A stretch of DNA of 64,000 bases from a candidate division WOR-3 bacterium (GTDB lineage Bacteria; SDB-A), in contig JAFGSQ010000016.1 in assembly GCA_016934535.1 (NCBI GenBank), positions 1 to 64,000 on the forward strand, written 5' to 3'. Position 1 is the first letter of the stretch. Every line of letters begins with the position of its first letter. The position numbers were made by a program, and so were the translations under genes. Positions 1 through 8,653 of the stretch are shown here, piece by piece. The notes below the pieces were generated by a model. That model made no database searches. It saw nothing but the letters and a program-made list of their open reading frames with translations, and had not been told where the DNA came from.

Positions 1-147
1 TATACAGTAGAAGAAGTCGCTGTTTTCCTTGATATTTCTGAGCAGACGGTCAGAAAGCATCTCAGAGTAAATTTGCTGAAAGGGAAAAAAATAGGAAGAC
101 GCTGGCACATCAAAGGCGCTGTCATCAGAAAATTCATCGAAGGTTAG
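1..147 (+). CDS. Helix-turn-helix (excisionase/MerR-like) protein, 3' end only
   Basis: The frame is open from the first base and ends with TAG at 145-147, giving the last 48 residues of a protein whose start lies outside the window. The piece reads as a small winged-helix DNA-binding domain of the excisionase/MerR type: TVEEVAVFLDIS (helix 1), EQTVRKHL (recognition helix), then GKKIGRRWHIKG, the usual beta-wing of this family, and a short C-terminal helix. It ends 13 bp before pilM, so it is probably co-transcribed with the pilus genes. Whether it regulates them or is the tail of a larger protein cannot be decided here. Confidence 0.7.
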   Translation, partial: YTVEEVAVFLDISEQTVRKHLRVNLLKGKKIGRRWHIKGAVIRKFIEG

Positions 148-160
148 GCAGGAGGAGGAT

Positions 161-1183
161 ATGGCAAAAAAGGGAATTGGAATAGACATCGGGACGAGTT
201 CGATTAAAATTGTCGAACTCGCGAACATCGGGAAAAAACCCTCGCTCGTCAAATACGGAATCAAGGAACTGCCTTCCGATGTAATTGTCGACAGCCACAT
301 AATGGACCCACTCTTGATTACAGAGACAATTCAAAGAATAACAGAGAGTGAAATGATAAAAGCGGGTAAAGTTAACATAGGTCTTCAGGGAAGATCCGTC
401 ATGGTAAAAAAGATTGAAACGGAACTGATGAACGACAGCGAATACAGCCATCAAGTCCGATTCGACGCTCAAAATAACTTCCCGTTCGACTTTGAAGACA
501 TAGACATAAGCCTGGATTTTCACGTAATCGACAGGAACAAACAGGAGAAAAAGATGGACGTCCTCCTGCTTGCCGCAAAAACTGAAGTAATAGACCAGCA
601 GATCGATCCTCTGTCGGAAAGCGGCATGAAAGTTAACATAGTGGATTACAATCTTTTCGCCCTTCAGAATTGCTACGAAAAAACAATGGGTTCTCTCGGC
701 GGCGGAACAGTCGCGTTCGTTCACTTGGGCGCCGAGTGGTTCTTGACGAGTATTGTTTCGGATGGAAAACCTTTGATAGCAAGAGACACAAACGCAACAG
801 GCACTCTCAAGATTATTCATCAGATGATGCGAAAACTGGGCATTTCCGAAGAAGAAGCAAAAAAGGTTTTAAAGAACGAAACTCCTCCGCCCCCCGATCA
901 GCTTTCCACTGTGACTCTTATATACAACGAGTTCATTACGGAAGTCGCAGACAATATATCAAAACAGGAAGATTCCTCGAACAAGAAAATAGAAAAACTG
1001 ATCGTTTCAGGAGGCGGAGTTTTGATACCGAGATTGAAACAGGGTCTGGAAGAAACTCTGAAAAAACCCGTAGAGATATTCAATCCGTTTCATGAGATCA
1101 GTGTACCCGATCATCACAGGGAAAAACTTGAGACCATAGGTCCCATTCTGTCCATTGCCGCAGGTCTCGCAATGAGAGGATAA
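161..1183 (+). CDS. pilM: Type IV pilus assembly protein PilM
   Basis: 340 residues, close to the usual PilM length. It is an actin-fold (FtsA-like) cytoplasmic ATPase that forms the inner-face ring of the pilus alignment subcomplex and binds the N-terminal tail of PilN. The N-terminal phosphate-1 motif GIDIGTSSIKIVEL is at residues 7-20, and a late adenosine-type motif VSGGGVLIPRL is near 282-292. The start is supported by AGGAGGAT just upstream. It is the first of five consecutive genes in the canonical order M-N-O-P-Q. The family assignment is firm from motif, length and synteny together. Confidence 0.93.
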   Translation: MAKKGIGIDIGTSSIKIVELANIGKKPSLVKYGIKELPSDVIVDSHIMDPLLITETIQRITESEMIKAGKVNIGLQGRSVMVKKIETELMNDSEYSHQVRFDAQNNFPFDFEDIDISLDFHVIDRNKQEKKMDVLLLAAKTEVIDQQIDPLSESGMKVNIVDYNLFALQNCYEKTMGSLGGGTVAFVHLGAEWFLTSIVSDGKPLIARDTNATGTLKIIHQMMRKLGISEEEAKKVLKNETPPPPDQLSTVTLIYNEFITEVADNISKQEDSSNKKIEKLIVSGGGVLIPRLKQGLEETLKKPVEIFNPFHEISVPDHHREKLETIGPILSIAAGLAMRG

Positions 1184-1205
1184 TAACTAACTTGAGAGGT
1201 TTAAT

Positions 1206-1820
1206 ATGATAGAAGTAAATCTACTTCGCCAGAAGACGATGAAAAAGAGACCCAAGGCTCAAAAAGGGCCTTCGGGAGGAGGAGCGGGAAACATTCTTCC
1301 TGTGGTCCTCGCATTTCTCATCGTCCTTATTATTTTACCGTTGGTCTTTTTTTTCCAGCAGATGCGGATAAATTCCGTAAAGAACAGAACAAAGCAGGTT
1401 CAGGGAGACATATCCAGGATGGCGGAAGAGCTTGAAGCCAGAAGAGAAGCCCAGAAGACCCTGGAAGGTCTTCAGGAACAGGAAAGACTCCTGAGAGAGA
1501 GAATAAACATAATAGCCTCGCTCAATTCCGGAAGAACCGCATACGTACATCTGCTTCAGGAAGTGTCAGACAGATTTCCTCAATACACTTGGATATCTTC
1601 CCTGACAGAATCAAACGGATCAGTCACAATAACAGGACTTACACTCTACGATGTTGTTCTTCCTCACCTCTGGGACGGTTTGGGTGAATCCCCGTACATA
1701 AACAACATACAGATTGAAAGTTGGGCATTGACAAACATCAGCGATCAGACTGCGGTTTCTTTTGTTCTCACGGCAAGCCTTCTCAAAACAACCTTGATTC
1801 AAACCGGAGGCGCACAATGA
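1206..1820 (+). CDS. pilN: Type IV pilus inner-membrane protein PilN
   Basis: 204 residues. The short cytoplasmic N-terminus IEVNLLRQK corresponds to the conserved PilN 'INLLP' tail that docks into PilM. One hydrophobic transmembrane helix follows (about residues 29-50), then a coiled-coil segment rich in Glu, Gln and Arg (about 55-105) and a periplasmic ferredoxin-like domain. It partners PilO as a heterodimer in the inner-membrane alignment complex. Its last codons overlap the pilO start by four bases (ATGA), which suggests translational coupling. The N-terminus is unusually rich in Lys and Gly before the membrane helix. Confidence 0.88.
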   Translation: MIEVNLLRQKTMKKRPKAQKGPSGGGAGNILPVVLAFLIVLIILPLVFFFQQMRINSVKNRTKQVQGDISRMAEELEARREAQKTLEGLQEQERLLRERINIIASLNSGRTAYVHLLQEVSDRFPQYTWISSLTESNGSVTITGLTLYDVVLPHLWDGLGESPYINNIQIESWALTNISDQTAVSFVLTASLLKTTLIQTGGAQ

Positions 1821-2404
1821 ACAACAGGGTAATAGCCGCACTTATTTTTCTTCTCGGGATTGTCGGCGCCGTCGTTCTTTTCTTTTACATGCAGTATAAT
1901 CCGTACAAAAGCGCCAACAATCAGTTAAAGCAAAAACTTGAAGTGAAAAGAGCTTACGAGGACTCGCTCAGACAAGTCGTAGATGTCAGTGAGAAAATAG
2001 AATACTACAAAGCGCTTTTGAAAAGCATGGAAGGTCTTCTCGCCAAAGCAGAAGCTATGGTTCCGAAAGAGGCGGACAGGAACGATATATGCGCCCTGCT
2101 GATAGAACTCTCTCATCAGGCAAACGTGACAATAGTGTCATCGACCCCTTCGCCGCCGATGTCTTCAGCGGACGGCTCCGGAAGCTTCATGATACCGGTT
2201 TCCCTGAACGTGGAGGCGACTTATCAGACCCTGGGCAAATTTCTGGAATTTCTTGCCAACAATCAGCGTATTTTAAAGCTTTCCTCTCTCAGCATGACTC
2301 CGTCTTCTTCAAAAACAGGCTTCATAAACGCATCACTGATTGTCAACGCTTATTATCTGCCCGTAGGAGCCGCCCAAACTCAAGCTCCCGAACAATGGAA
2401 CTGA
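1817..2404 (+). CDS. pilO: Type IV pilus inner-membrane protein PilO
   Basis: 195 residues from the ATG at 1817, which overlaps the pilN stop and follows GGAGG. A longer reading of the frame from 1721 would lie inside pilN and is not credible. It has a single transmembrane segment (about residues 6-26), a coiled coil (about 35-80) and a C-terminal periplasmic ferredoxin-like domain that includes the stretch QTLGKFLEFLANNQRILKL, typical of PilO. It pairs with PilN and contacts PilP. Identification rests on domain order and its place in the pilMNOPQ cluster. Confidence 0.88.
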   Translation: MNNRVIAALIFLLGIVGAVVLFFYMQYNPYKSANNQLKQKLEVKRAYEDSLRQVVDVSEKIEYYKALLKSMEGLLAKAEAMVPKEADRNDICALLIELSHQANVTIVSSTPSPPMSSADGSGSFMIPVSLNVEATYQTLGKFLEFLANNQRILKLSSLSMTPSSSKTGFINASLIVNAYYLPVGAAQTQAPEQWN

Positions 2405-2420
2405 AGGGAAGGTGGTAAAA

Positions 2421-2957
2421 ATGAAAAAAACAATCATGTTAACCGCAATATTTACCGCCGTTTTTCTATGCGGCTGTAAGAACAAAGGAGACATAATATC
2501 GGGGACAATAGGCCAGGCGGCAGAAGTGGTCTCTCACACATCAACAGGAAGAGTTCAGCAGAACGGTACCCAGCAGTCTGACACTTCAGTCAACCTCGGA
2601 AGCCTCAGCAATCAGATATCTACCGAGGAAATAGAACAGATGCTCGCCACCGAAGAATTCTATTTCACGAGTTCGAGAGATCCTTTTAATTCCCCTCTTT
2701 CGTCTCTGGAAAGGTCCAACCTTCTGAATCCTCAGGAAGGCATCCTCGAAGGGGTCATATCCGGTCCGAGAGGACTTCTCGCCATAATAAGGAGCACAGA
2801 CGGCAAGCACTGGCTTCTGAGAAAAGGAGACAGGGTCAGCGGAGGCAACGTCGCTGAAATAACACCAGAAGCAGTAACTTTCGCTCTCGAACATTACGGT
2901 CAAATTTCAAGAGTAGTCATAAGAAGAGAAAACGCAATAAACCAGGAGGAGCAGTGA
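2421..2957 (+). CDS. pilP: Type IV pilus lipoprotein PilP
   Basis: 178 residues from the ATG at 2421, preceded by AAGGTGG; an in-frame GTG at 2412 is less likely because it lies in the ribosome binding site. The signal peptide ends in a lipobox with the lipid-bearing Cys at residue 19 (LCGC). After a low-complexity linker comes the PilP domain: RDPFNSPL, then EGVISGPRGLLAIIRSTDGK and a GDRV turn, the small beta-sandwich that links PilN/PilO to the PilQ secretin. It overlaps the pilQ start by four bases. Confidence 0.87.
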   Translation: MKKTIMLTAIFTAVFLCGCKNKGDIISGTIGQAAEVVSHTSTGRVQQNGTQQSDTSVNLGSLSNQISTEEIEQMLATEEFYFTSSRDPFNSPLSSLERSNLLNPQEGILEGVISGPRGLLAIIRSTDGKHWLLRKGDRVSGGNVAEITPEAVTFALEHYGQISRVVIRRENAINQEEQ

Positions 2958-4591
2958 AAAAATATTTTTTGACTGCCGTTTTGATGTTATCAGCTTTCGC
3001 TGTGCTTTCGGCATACAACATAAACGAAATTGAAATAGCGCCCGCGTACTCGGGAGCTCAGATAACAATCAAAACAGACAGACTCGGTTCTTACAGGGAT
3101 TACCAGTCCGGAGACAACATAGTCGTAGATTTTTACGGAGCGACGAACAATCTCAGAGCCGCCGCCTTCCCTTATGTTGACAGAGGTTCAATTGTGGGAA
3201 TCGGAATTGCCGATTTCTCGTCCAGCGACATAATCAGAATCGTAGTCGAAACCAAGGGTTTAAAAAGCTACAATGTCTCGACTTCGGGCGGAAATCTTGT
3301 AATAACAGTTGAACCCGTTGTTTCTGCCGGAAGTTTCAGCGTCTGGAGAGCCACGGAGAGCATCACGAATCTCGAATACGCCGATTTTTCGTTCGGCGGT
3401 CTGCCGAGCGGCTCCTTTGTCGGCTCAGGCGGACTGATAAGCATGAATCTCGACAAAGCCGATATAACAACGGTTTTAAGGGCAATAGCCGATTACAGCG
3501 GCAGGGATATAATTGCGGCTCCCAACATTGCGGGAACCGCCACTCTGAGACTCAACAACGTGACATGGTGGCAGGCGCTTCAGGCGATCTGTCATTCTCA
3601 CGGCCTCGGTATCTCGGAAGAGAACGGCATTCTTCTTGTCGGCAGTCAGGGTGATTTCGACACGTGGAGAGAGGCTCAGGAAAGCGCCGAGAGAGTCATA
3701 TACAGGGTTTACACTCTTCAGTATTCGACTCCTGGCAACGTCCAGGGTTCGATCGCCTCGCTTCTTTCGGCAAAAGGCACCATACTTCAGGACTTGAGGA
3801 CCAATTCAATAATCGTCAGCGACATTGAATCCCGTCAGTCGGCAATTCAGGAAATGATAAACATGCTCGACAAACCCACTCCCCAGGTCGAGATTGTCGC
3901 CAAGATAATCGACATAAACATGGATGCTTCGAGAAGTTTGGGCGTAAACTGGAGTGTCATAGGAATGAACATTTTCGATCAAACATCCATAAATTTTGGT
4001 GACTCAGTCTCGTCAAGACAACCTGGCATGCTAAATATAAGCATAGGTCAGGTATATGATCAAGTGACAATAAATGCCATAATAAACACGATGGAGACTG
4101 AGGGTCAAGCCAAGACCATAGCGAGCCCTCACGTCACAGTACTCGACAACAATCCGGCGACCATACTTGGCGGAAAAAGATTCGGAGTTCCGGTCAGAGG
4201 ATCGGACGGATCCGTAACAATACAGTTCTACGACGCAGGCACGAGGCTTGAAGTCACACCACACGTCAACGCCAACGACGAGATTACTCTCGAAATAAAG
4301 ACTGAGCTTTCGGACGTCGACGTCGCGTCCGTACAGGAAGGCAAACCGATAATAACAACACACGAAGCTACGACCAACCAGAGGGTCATGGACGGCGAAA
4401 CCGTTGTTCTCGGAGGGTTCGTAACCGAGTCTGAGAACGAAAACGAGAGCGGAATCCCCATTCTCAGAAGCATTCCCATTCTGGGATGGCTTTTCAAGAC
4501 GAGAAGCACTTCGACCACTCAGCGCGAGGTTCTGATATTCATCACGCCTCACATTTTGAGACCGAACATAACTCCCGCTTCTATACAATAA
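2954..4591 (+). CDS. pilQ: Type IV pilus secretin PilQ
   Basis: 545 residues, a compact PilQ. It forms the gated outer-membrane ring through which the pilus emerges. In order: a signal peptide (about 1-20); one AMIN domain (about 22-120) that would bind peptidoglycan; an STN/N0 domain (about 165-230, with MNLDKADITTVLRAIADYSG); one N1/NolW domain (about 245-315); and the secretin core to the C-terminus, with the late signature GIPILRSIPILGWLFK and an ending EVLIFITPHIL. A longer PilQ often has two or three AMIN copies, so this one is reduced. Pilus motors PilB and PilT and platform protein PilC are not in the window. The cluster ends with strong terminators just downstream. Confidence 0.95.
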   Translation: MKKYFLTAVLMLSAFAVLSAYNINEIEIAPAYSGAQITIKTDRLGSYRDYQSGDNIVVDFYGATNNLRAAAFPYVDRGSIVGIGIADFSSSDIIRIVVETKGLKSYNVSTSGGNLVITVEPVVSAGSFSVWRATESITNLEYADFSFGGLPSGSFVGSGGLISMNLDKADITTVLRAIADYSGRDIIAAPNIAGTATLRLNNVTWWQALQAICHSHGLGISEENGILLVGSQGDFDTWREAQESAERVIYRVYTLQYSTPGNVQGSIASLLSAKGTILQDLRTNSIIVSDIESRQSAIQEMINMLDKPTPQVEIVAKIIDINMDASRSLGVNWSVIGMNIFDQTSINFGDSVSSRQPGMLNISIGQVYDQVTINAIINTMETEGQAKTIASPHVTVLDNNPATILGGKRFGVPVRGSDGSVTIQFYDAGTRLEVTPHVNANDEITLEIKTELSDVDVASVQEGKPIITTHEATTNQRVMDGETVVLGGFVTESENENESGIPILRSIPILGWLFKTRSTSTTQREVLIFITPHILRPNITPASIQ

Positions 4592-4600
4592 AAACGATAA

Positions 4601-4649
4601 AAGGGGCTCTGCCCCTTTCTTTCTTGGGGGCTTTTGCCCCCTTTTTTTT
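4601..4649 (+). terminator. Tandem rho-independent terminators after pilQ
   Basis: Two perfect hairpins follow the pilQ stop. The first has a 7-bp stem (AAGGGGC at 4601-4607 with GCCCCTT at 4611-4617). The second has a 6-bp all-GC stem (GGGGGC at 4626-4631 with GCCCCC at 4636-4641, loop TTTT) followed by eight T residues at 4642-4649. The second is a textbook intrinsic terminator and closes the pilus operon. Confidence 0.92.
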
Positions 4650-4687
4650 ACCGGCTTTTCCGAACGCTTTCAAACTCCCGATTTTTA

Positions 4688-4716
4688 TTGAAATGAAAAG
4701 GTTTTATTGTTAAATA
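4688..4716 (+). promoter_or_regulatory. Candidate promoter giving a leaderless L,D-transpeptidase mRNA
   Basis: TTGAAA (4688-4693), a 17-bp spacer and TAAATA (4711-4716). The expected transcription start is near 4723, which is the A of the ATG. No Shine-Dalgarno sequence is visible before that ATG, so the two observations agree with each other. The -10 matches consensus poorly, so the call is tentative. Confidence 0.35.
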
Positions 4717-4722
4717 CAATAT

Positions 4723-5604
4723 ATGAAATATCAGATTTATTTTTCAATAATATCTTTAGCCGGAATCGGTTCCTCTTTTTTTTCCAACCTCGACCCAACA
4801 CCATACAATAAAATAAACCGGGTCGTCTCCCTGCCGGACACCCTTTATGCCCATCAAAAGGTCTTCATACCCCCTTATTACGGAGATTTTACCGAATTGA
4901 CTTTGCTGTACAACGGAACCGGCATCACCGCAACGAGACTGGACGGAACAAATTCATTCGAGGTACCCGCTTTACCCGAAGACACTGTTGTAGCGCTTGT
5001 CGAGATAAAAAGCCGCTTCACACTTCAGATTGACACTGTGACTGTCGTATCGGAGAGATGGCTCGAGTTTTTTCTCGATCCCGAACTGCAGTTCTCAATA
5101 CTTTGGGAAGGAGCAAGACCTCTTGTTTATTCACTCGTGTCGAGCGGAAAATCCCAGTCTCCGACCAGCGCCGCACACACGAAGATTTTCGATAAAAAGC
5201 CGAGTTCGGAGTTTTACGACGGGGGTCTGATGCGCTGGTGGATGTCCATTCAGAGAACTCACAACGTCAAAGTTATTACCGACAGCGGGGAAGAACGATT
5301 TTTCCCGGTCCTCGAGAACGGAACACACGCACCTTTGGCCGGGACTTATCATCAGGTCGGCAGTCAGGCGAGCCACGGATGCATAAGAAATCCTCTCGCG
5401 AAACAGTACTACGATGTCCTCGAAATAGGAGACCGGGTCGAAATGCATTACAGGAATTCAGGGTCAACTTTCAGACACGAAAGGATAAACGGAGCGTACA
5501 GATTCGTCAACTGGGAACCCGTATTGACAGTGGACTCCTCGCTTTTGAAATACGTCGAAGAAGCCCGATTTAGAATTATAAAGGAATTTGAATTAAATCA
5601 TTGA
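4723..5604 (+). CDS. L,D-transpeptidase (YkuD domain), exported
   Basis: 293 residues. It has a hydrophobic N-terminal signal or anchor (about 3-20), then a beta-rich region and a YkuD catalytic domain in the second half. The catalytic signature H-x(14)-SHGCxRN is complete: His202, Ser217, His218, Gly219, nucleophile Cys220, Arg222 and Asn223. Such enzymes make 3-3 peptidoglycan cross-links or attach proteins to the wall, and act in the periplasm. It sits directly after the pilus terminators and before an LpoB-like lipoprotein, so the three genes to 7529 form a cell-wall group. Its exact substrate is not predictable. Confidence 0.88.
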   Translation: MKYQIYFSIISLAGIGSSFFSNLDPTPYNKINRVVSLPDTLYAHQKVFIPPYYGDFTELTLLYNGTGITATRLDGTNSFEVPALPEDTVVALVEIKSRFTLQIDTVTVVSERWLEFFLDPELQFSILWEGARPLVYSLVSSGKSQSPTSAAHTKIFDKKPSSEFYDGGLMRWWMSIQRTHNVKVITDSGEERFFPVLENGTHAPLAGTYHQVGSQASHGCIRNPLAKQYYDVLEIGDRVEMHYRNSGSTFRHERINGAYRFVNWEPVLTVDSSLLKYVEEARFRIIKEFELNH

Positions 5605-5618
5605 TTCAAGGAGGTAAA

Positions 5619-6194
5619 ATGAAAAAAATAATTTTTCTGGCGATGTTCTCCGCGCTCATCATCGCCTGTTCTTCGAGAAGAGTTACGAGAATTGACACCG
5701 ACCTAGTAACGGACGTCAGCGGCAGATGGAACGACACCGATTCCCGACTCGTCGCTCAGAAAATGATATCGGAGTGCCTGGGAAGCTCGTGGCTGACAAG
5801 ATTTCACGACCGCTACGCAGACAAGCCGACAATAATTGTCGGCAACGTCCAAAACAGGAGTTACGAGCACATCGACGCTACGACTTTCATGAAAGATATA
5901 GAAAGGGAATTTGTCAACAACGGCGAGATAAGAATTGTCGCTTCCGTTTCGGAAAGAAACGACCTGAGGGACGAAAGATGGTCTCAGCAGGGATTCGCAT
6001 CTCCCGAAACGAGAACCGCTCTCAGAAACGAATACGGAGCCCAATACATGATGATGGGGACCATTACTTCCATTATTGATGAAGCTTCAGACGTCAGGGT
6101 TGTTTACTACCAGATAGACCTCGAATTGCTCGACATAGAAACCACAGAGAAAGTCTGGATGGCGACGGAAAAGATAAAAAAAGTCATCGAATAA
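5619..6194 (+). CDS. LpoB-like penicillin-binding-protein activator lipoprotein
   Basis: 191 residues from the ATG at 5619, which follows AAGGAGGTAAA; an upstream in-frame TTG at 5601 lacks such a site. The signal peptide ends in a lipobox with Cys17 (IIAC). The mature part matches the LpoB/COG3417 fold: RWNDTDSRLVA, then a strand PTIIVGNVQNRS, then GAQYMMMGTITSI and VYYQIDLELLDIETTEKVW. In Enterobacteria LpoB spans the periplasm to activate the class A synthase PBP1b; a comparable role is inferred here. No class A synthase gene lies nearby. The gene overlaps the end of the L,D-transpeptidase region only in its unused upstream frame. Confidence 0.8.
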   Translation: MKKIIFLAMFSALIIACSSRRVTRIDTDLVTDVSGRWNDTDSRLVAQKMISECLGSSWLTRFHDRYADKPTIIVGNVQNRSYEHIDATTFMKDIEREFVNNGEIRIVASVSERNDLRDERWSQQGFASPETRTALRNEYGAQYMMMGTITSIIDEASDVRVVYYQIDLELLDIETTEKVWMATEKIKKVIE

Positions 6195-6203
6195 CATTCA
6201 CAA

Positions 6204-7529
6204 ATGAAAAAGCACCTTCTGAAAATAATTCTTCCGACTTTTCTTTTCTTGTCCGCTTTATCGTGCGCTTCCAGCAAAACGAGAATGGAACCCCTCACCC
6301 GATACATGTATCGGGGTGAATATTCAGAAGCTCTGTCAGTCTATGACAGCTTAGGCATAAAAGACGAAAACGCGGTTTCTCTCGATTACGCCAACAGGGG
6401 TCTGCTTCTTCATTTATCCGGCCGCTACGAAGAAAGCAACGGCGAATTGGAGCTTGCAGAAAGATACATGGACAGGATACTCAGGAGCAATTTCAAACAA
6501 ACGGTTTCTTCATACATAATAAACGAATATTCCCTGCCATACTCCGGCGAGGATTACGAAAACATAATGGTCAACTTTTACAAAATGTTCAACTACGCTT
6601 TACTCGGTTTGCCTGAAGAAGCGCTGGTCGAATGCAGAAGAATAGACTACAAGCTCAATCTTCTAAATGATATGTACGAAGGTTCGGCGACTTACACAGA
6701 TGACGCTTTTTCCCGATACATGGCGGGGATTTTCTTTGAAAGCGAAAAAATGTACGACGACTGTTTCATAGAATATTTCAAATCATACAGAATATACGAA
6801 GACCTGTACTCCGAGAAATACTCCACTTCGATTCCATCCTCGCTTGTAGAATCGTTGAAAAAAGCAGCCGTTATGACGGGCAGGGAGAATGATGTTCCCT
6901 TCCTTTTCAGGGAGAAAACCCGGCCGATCACCTCCGGTCAAGAAGCGGATTCTTTTTGCGAGTTCATTTTCATACTCGAAGCCGGTCAGCTTCCTTACAA
7001 AGAAGAGATCGTATCGTACGCGACGCTTGAAGACGGAAAAATTCTTTCAGTAGCCCTTCCGGTCTTGATACCTGCGGAGACTCAGATTTTCGGGGGAACG
7101 ATGCGAACAACCGATCGTTATTCTGAAATTGAGATGGTCCAGAACCTCGGCTCAATCGCTGAAATCAGCCTTAAAGACCGCGGCGGAAGGATTTTAGCGA
7201 GAGCCGTAGCAAGAGCCGGCCTTAAATATCTGGCTCAGCAGGCCGGCGAGAAAATCGGCGATGAAATTGCCGACGATGACGATTCGTTTCTCGGAGATCT
7301 TTTTTCGGGCATAATCGGAATTTTTTCAGCGGCGACAGAACATGCGGACCTGAGAGGCTGGACGCTTTTACCCGACAAGATTTTCCTCGGAAGAATATTT
7401 TTCACCGGGGCCGACACTGTAATAAATGTGACAATACACATAGCCGGACCCGGAGATATTTCATTCGTCTATCCGGTCGAATTCACCCGTGGAGGAACAG
7501 TTTTTACAAAAGAGAGGATCTGGTTCTAA
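6204..7529 (+). CDS. COG3014-like lipoprotein with helical (TPR-type) repeats
   Basis: 441 residues. The signal peptide carries a lipobox-like ALSC with Cys21. The mature N-terminal half is alpha-helical and TPR-like (for example GEYSEALSVYDSLG and SGRYEESNGELELAERYMD). A glycine-rich, partly hydrophobic middle (about 325-390) precedes a beta-rich C-terminus. Architecture and position next to an LpoB-like gene match the uncharacterised COG3014 family, which often accompanies LpoB homologues. It starts 9 bp after the previous stop, so co-transcription is likely. Function is unknown; a scaffold in envelope synthesis is only an inference. Confidence 0.65.
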   Translation: MKKHLLKIILPTFLFLSALSCASSKTRMEPLTRYMYRGEYSEALSVYDSLGIKDENAVSLDYANRGLLLHLSGRYEESNGELELAERYMDRILRSNFKQTVSSYIINEYSLPYSGEDYENIMVNFYKMFNYALLGLPEEALVECRRIDYKLNLLNDMYEGSATYTDDAFSRYMAGIFFESEKMYDDCFIEYFKSYRIYEDLYSEKYSTSIPSSLVESLKKAAVMTGRENDVPFLFREKTRPITSGQEADSFCEFIFILEAGQLPYKEEIVSYATLEDGKILSVALPVLIPAETQIFGGTMRTTDRYSEIEMVQNLGSIAEISLKDRGGRILARAVARAGLKYLAQQAGEKIGDEIADDDDSFLGDLFSGIIGIFSAATEHADLRGWTLLPDKIFLGRIFFTGADTVINVTIHIAGPGDISFVYPVEFTRGGTVFTKERIWF

Positions 7530-7535
7530 AAACGT

Positions 7536-8435
7536 CTAGAGAAAATATTCCGCACCTTCTCTGGCGGCCCAGGTTTCAGGGAGAATGGTTTTCCCTTTCT
7601 CTTCCATGGCTCTGATTTTTTCATCGTCGTATTCCGGATTCAGATGAAAAAGGACAAGTTTTTTGACTTTGGCTTTTTTCGCGTGAGCGAGAACATATCC
7701 CAATGAAGAGTGCCCGAATCCCTGATGCAAGGGATAATCATCATCGGTGAACTGACAATCGTGGAACAGAAGATCCGCGCCTTCTATGAAATTGCATATT
7801 TTTCTGTCTCCTCCAACATAATTCTCCGTGTCGGTGACGTAACAGAATGTCTTTTCTCTTTGAGTTATTTTGTATGAGAAAGAACCGCCCTTCGGATGAG
7901 AAAAATTTTTATGCATTGTCATGACAATGTCATTCCGGAGAGGTTTGTAGTCTTCGTTTTTGTTTCTTATCACAATAATATCTTCCGATCCTGCAGGCAG
8001 AATTATTTTGTCCCATTGATTTATCGAATTAACTGTTATTTTCGCCGCGACGTCTTCGATAAAAAATGCCGCGAGAGGCGATGAGAACCAGGTGGAAATA
8101 ATGTCCGCCAGCTTGAGGTCAAAAAGATCCGGACCAATAACGTCAATCCTTTTCCCCGAAAGCCACAACGGCTTGAAAAAAGGGAGCCCCAATATGTGAT
8201 CGTGATGAGTGTGGCTCAAAAAAATCAATATCCTTTTTTTATTATCATTCTCTTTTTCCAGCTTTTTTCCGAGAGGTATGATTCCGCTTCCCGCATCAAA
8301 AATCAGCAATCTGCCGCCGATTGAGACTTCCACACACGAAGTGTTGCCCCCGTAATAGGCAAAGTCGCTTCCGGGAGTGGGATAGCTCCCTCTGACACCC
8401 CATATTCTAACCTTGAAATCATTTTTATCAGGCAA
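7536..8435 (-). CDS. MBL-fold metallo-hydrolase
   Basis: 299 residues. The metallo-beta-lactamase metal site HxHxDH is present as H75, H77, D79 and H80 (SHTHHDHILG). Later ligands follow, with LLFHDCQFTDDDYP and GHSSLGYVLAHA near 225-250. The opening KVRIWGVRGSYPTPG with YGGNTSCVEV matches the family of MBL hydrolases related to cyclic-nucleotide phosphodiesterases and RNase Z. The TTG start at 8435 is preceded by AGGAGG six bases away, which decides it. It stands alone on the minus strand, convergent with the lipoprotein gene. Substrate unknown. Confidence 0.85.
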   Translation of the reverse strand: MPDKNDFKVRIWGVRGSYPTPGSDFAYYGGNTSCVEVSIGGRLLIFDAGSGIIPLGKKLEKENDNKKRILIFLSHTHHDHILGLPFFKPLWLSGKRIDVIGPDLFDLKLADIISTWFSSPLAAFFIEDVAAKITVNSINQWDKIILPAGSEDIIVIRNKNEDYKPLRNDIVMTMHKNFSHPKGGSFSYKITQREKTFCYVTDTENYVGGDRKICNFIEGADLLFHDCQFTDDDYPLHQGFGHSSLGYVLAHAKKAKVKKLVLFHLNPEYDDEKIRAMEEKGKTILPETWAAREGAEYFL

Positions 8436-8526
8436 TATCCACCTCCTGATATATTCTATACTTCTGCTGCATCAAGTCAAACATTTCATGCAATTAATTT
8501 TTCCCCTTCAATTTTACATCAGAAAC

Positions 8527-8553
8527 TTGACAGTTTTGACATAATTCTATACT
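8527..8553 (+). promoter_or_regulatory. Candidate promoter for the grpE-dnaK-dnaJ operon
   Basis: TTGACA (8527-8532) and TATACT (8548-8553) are near-perfect vegetative elements but only 15 bp apart, shorter than the usual 17. A second TTGACA lies at 8536-8541. The leader of about 95 nt to the grpE start is AT-rich. No CIRCE inverted repeat and no sigma-32-like CCCCAT box was found in 8436-8653. Confidence 0.4.
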
Positions 8554-8653
8554 TTTATCAGTTAAAGATGACATATTTATATGCGCATTGTTTTTCCTGT
8601 TGATTTGACGAAGTGTTAGATTTTGATTTGTCTTACATAGGAGGATTTTTTCT

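Noticed and set aside
5131-5467. Long antisense or shifted open frames inside the L,D-transpeptidase gene
   Set aside because: They lie wholly inside a gene with clear catalytic motifs, lack ribosome sites and show no family features; the same applies to the other overlapping frames in the window.
8436-8653. Search for a CIRCE (HrcA) or sigma-32 element before grpE
   Set aside because: No TTAGCACTC-type inverted repeat and no CCCCAT box; only vegetative-type boxes with short spacing were seen.
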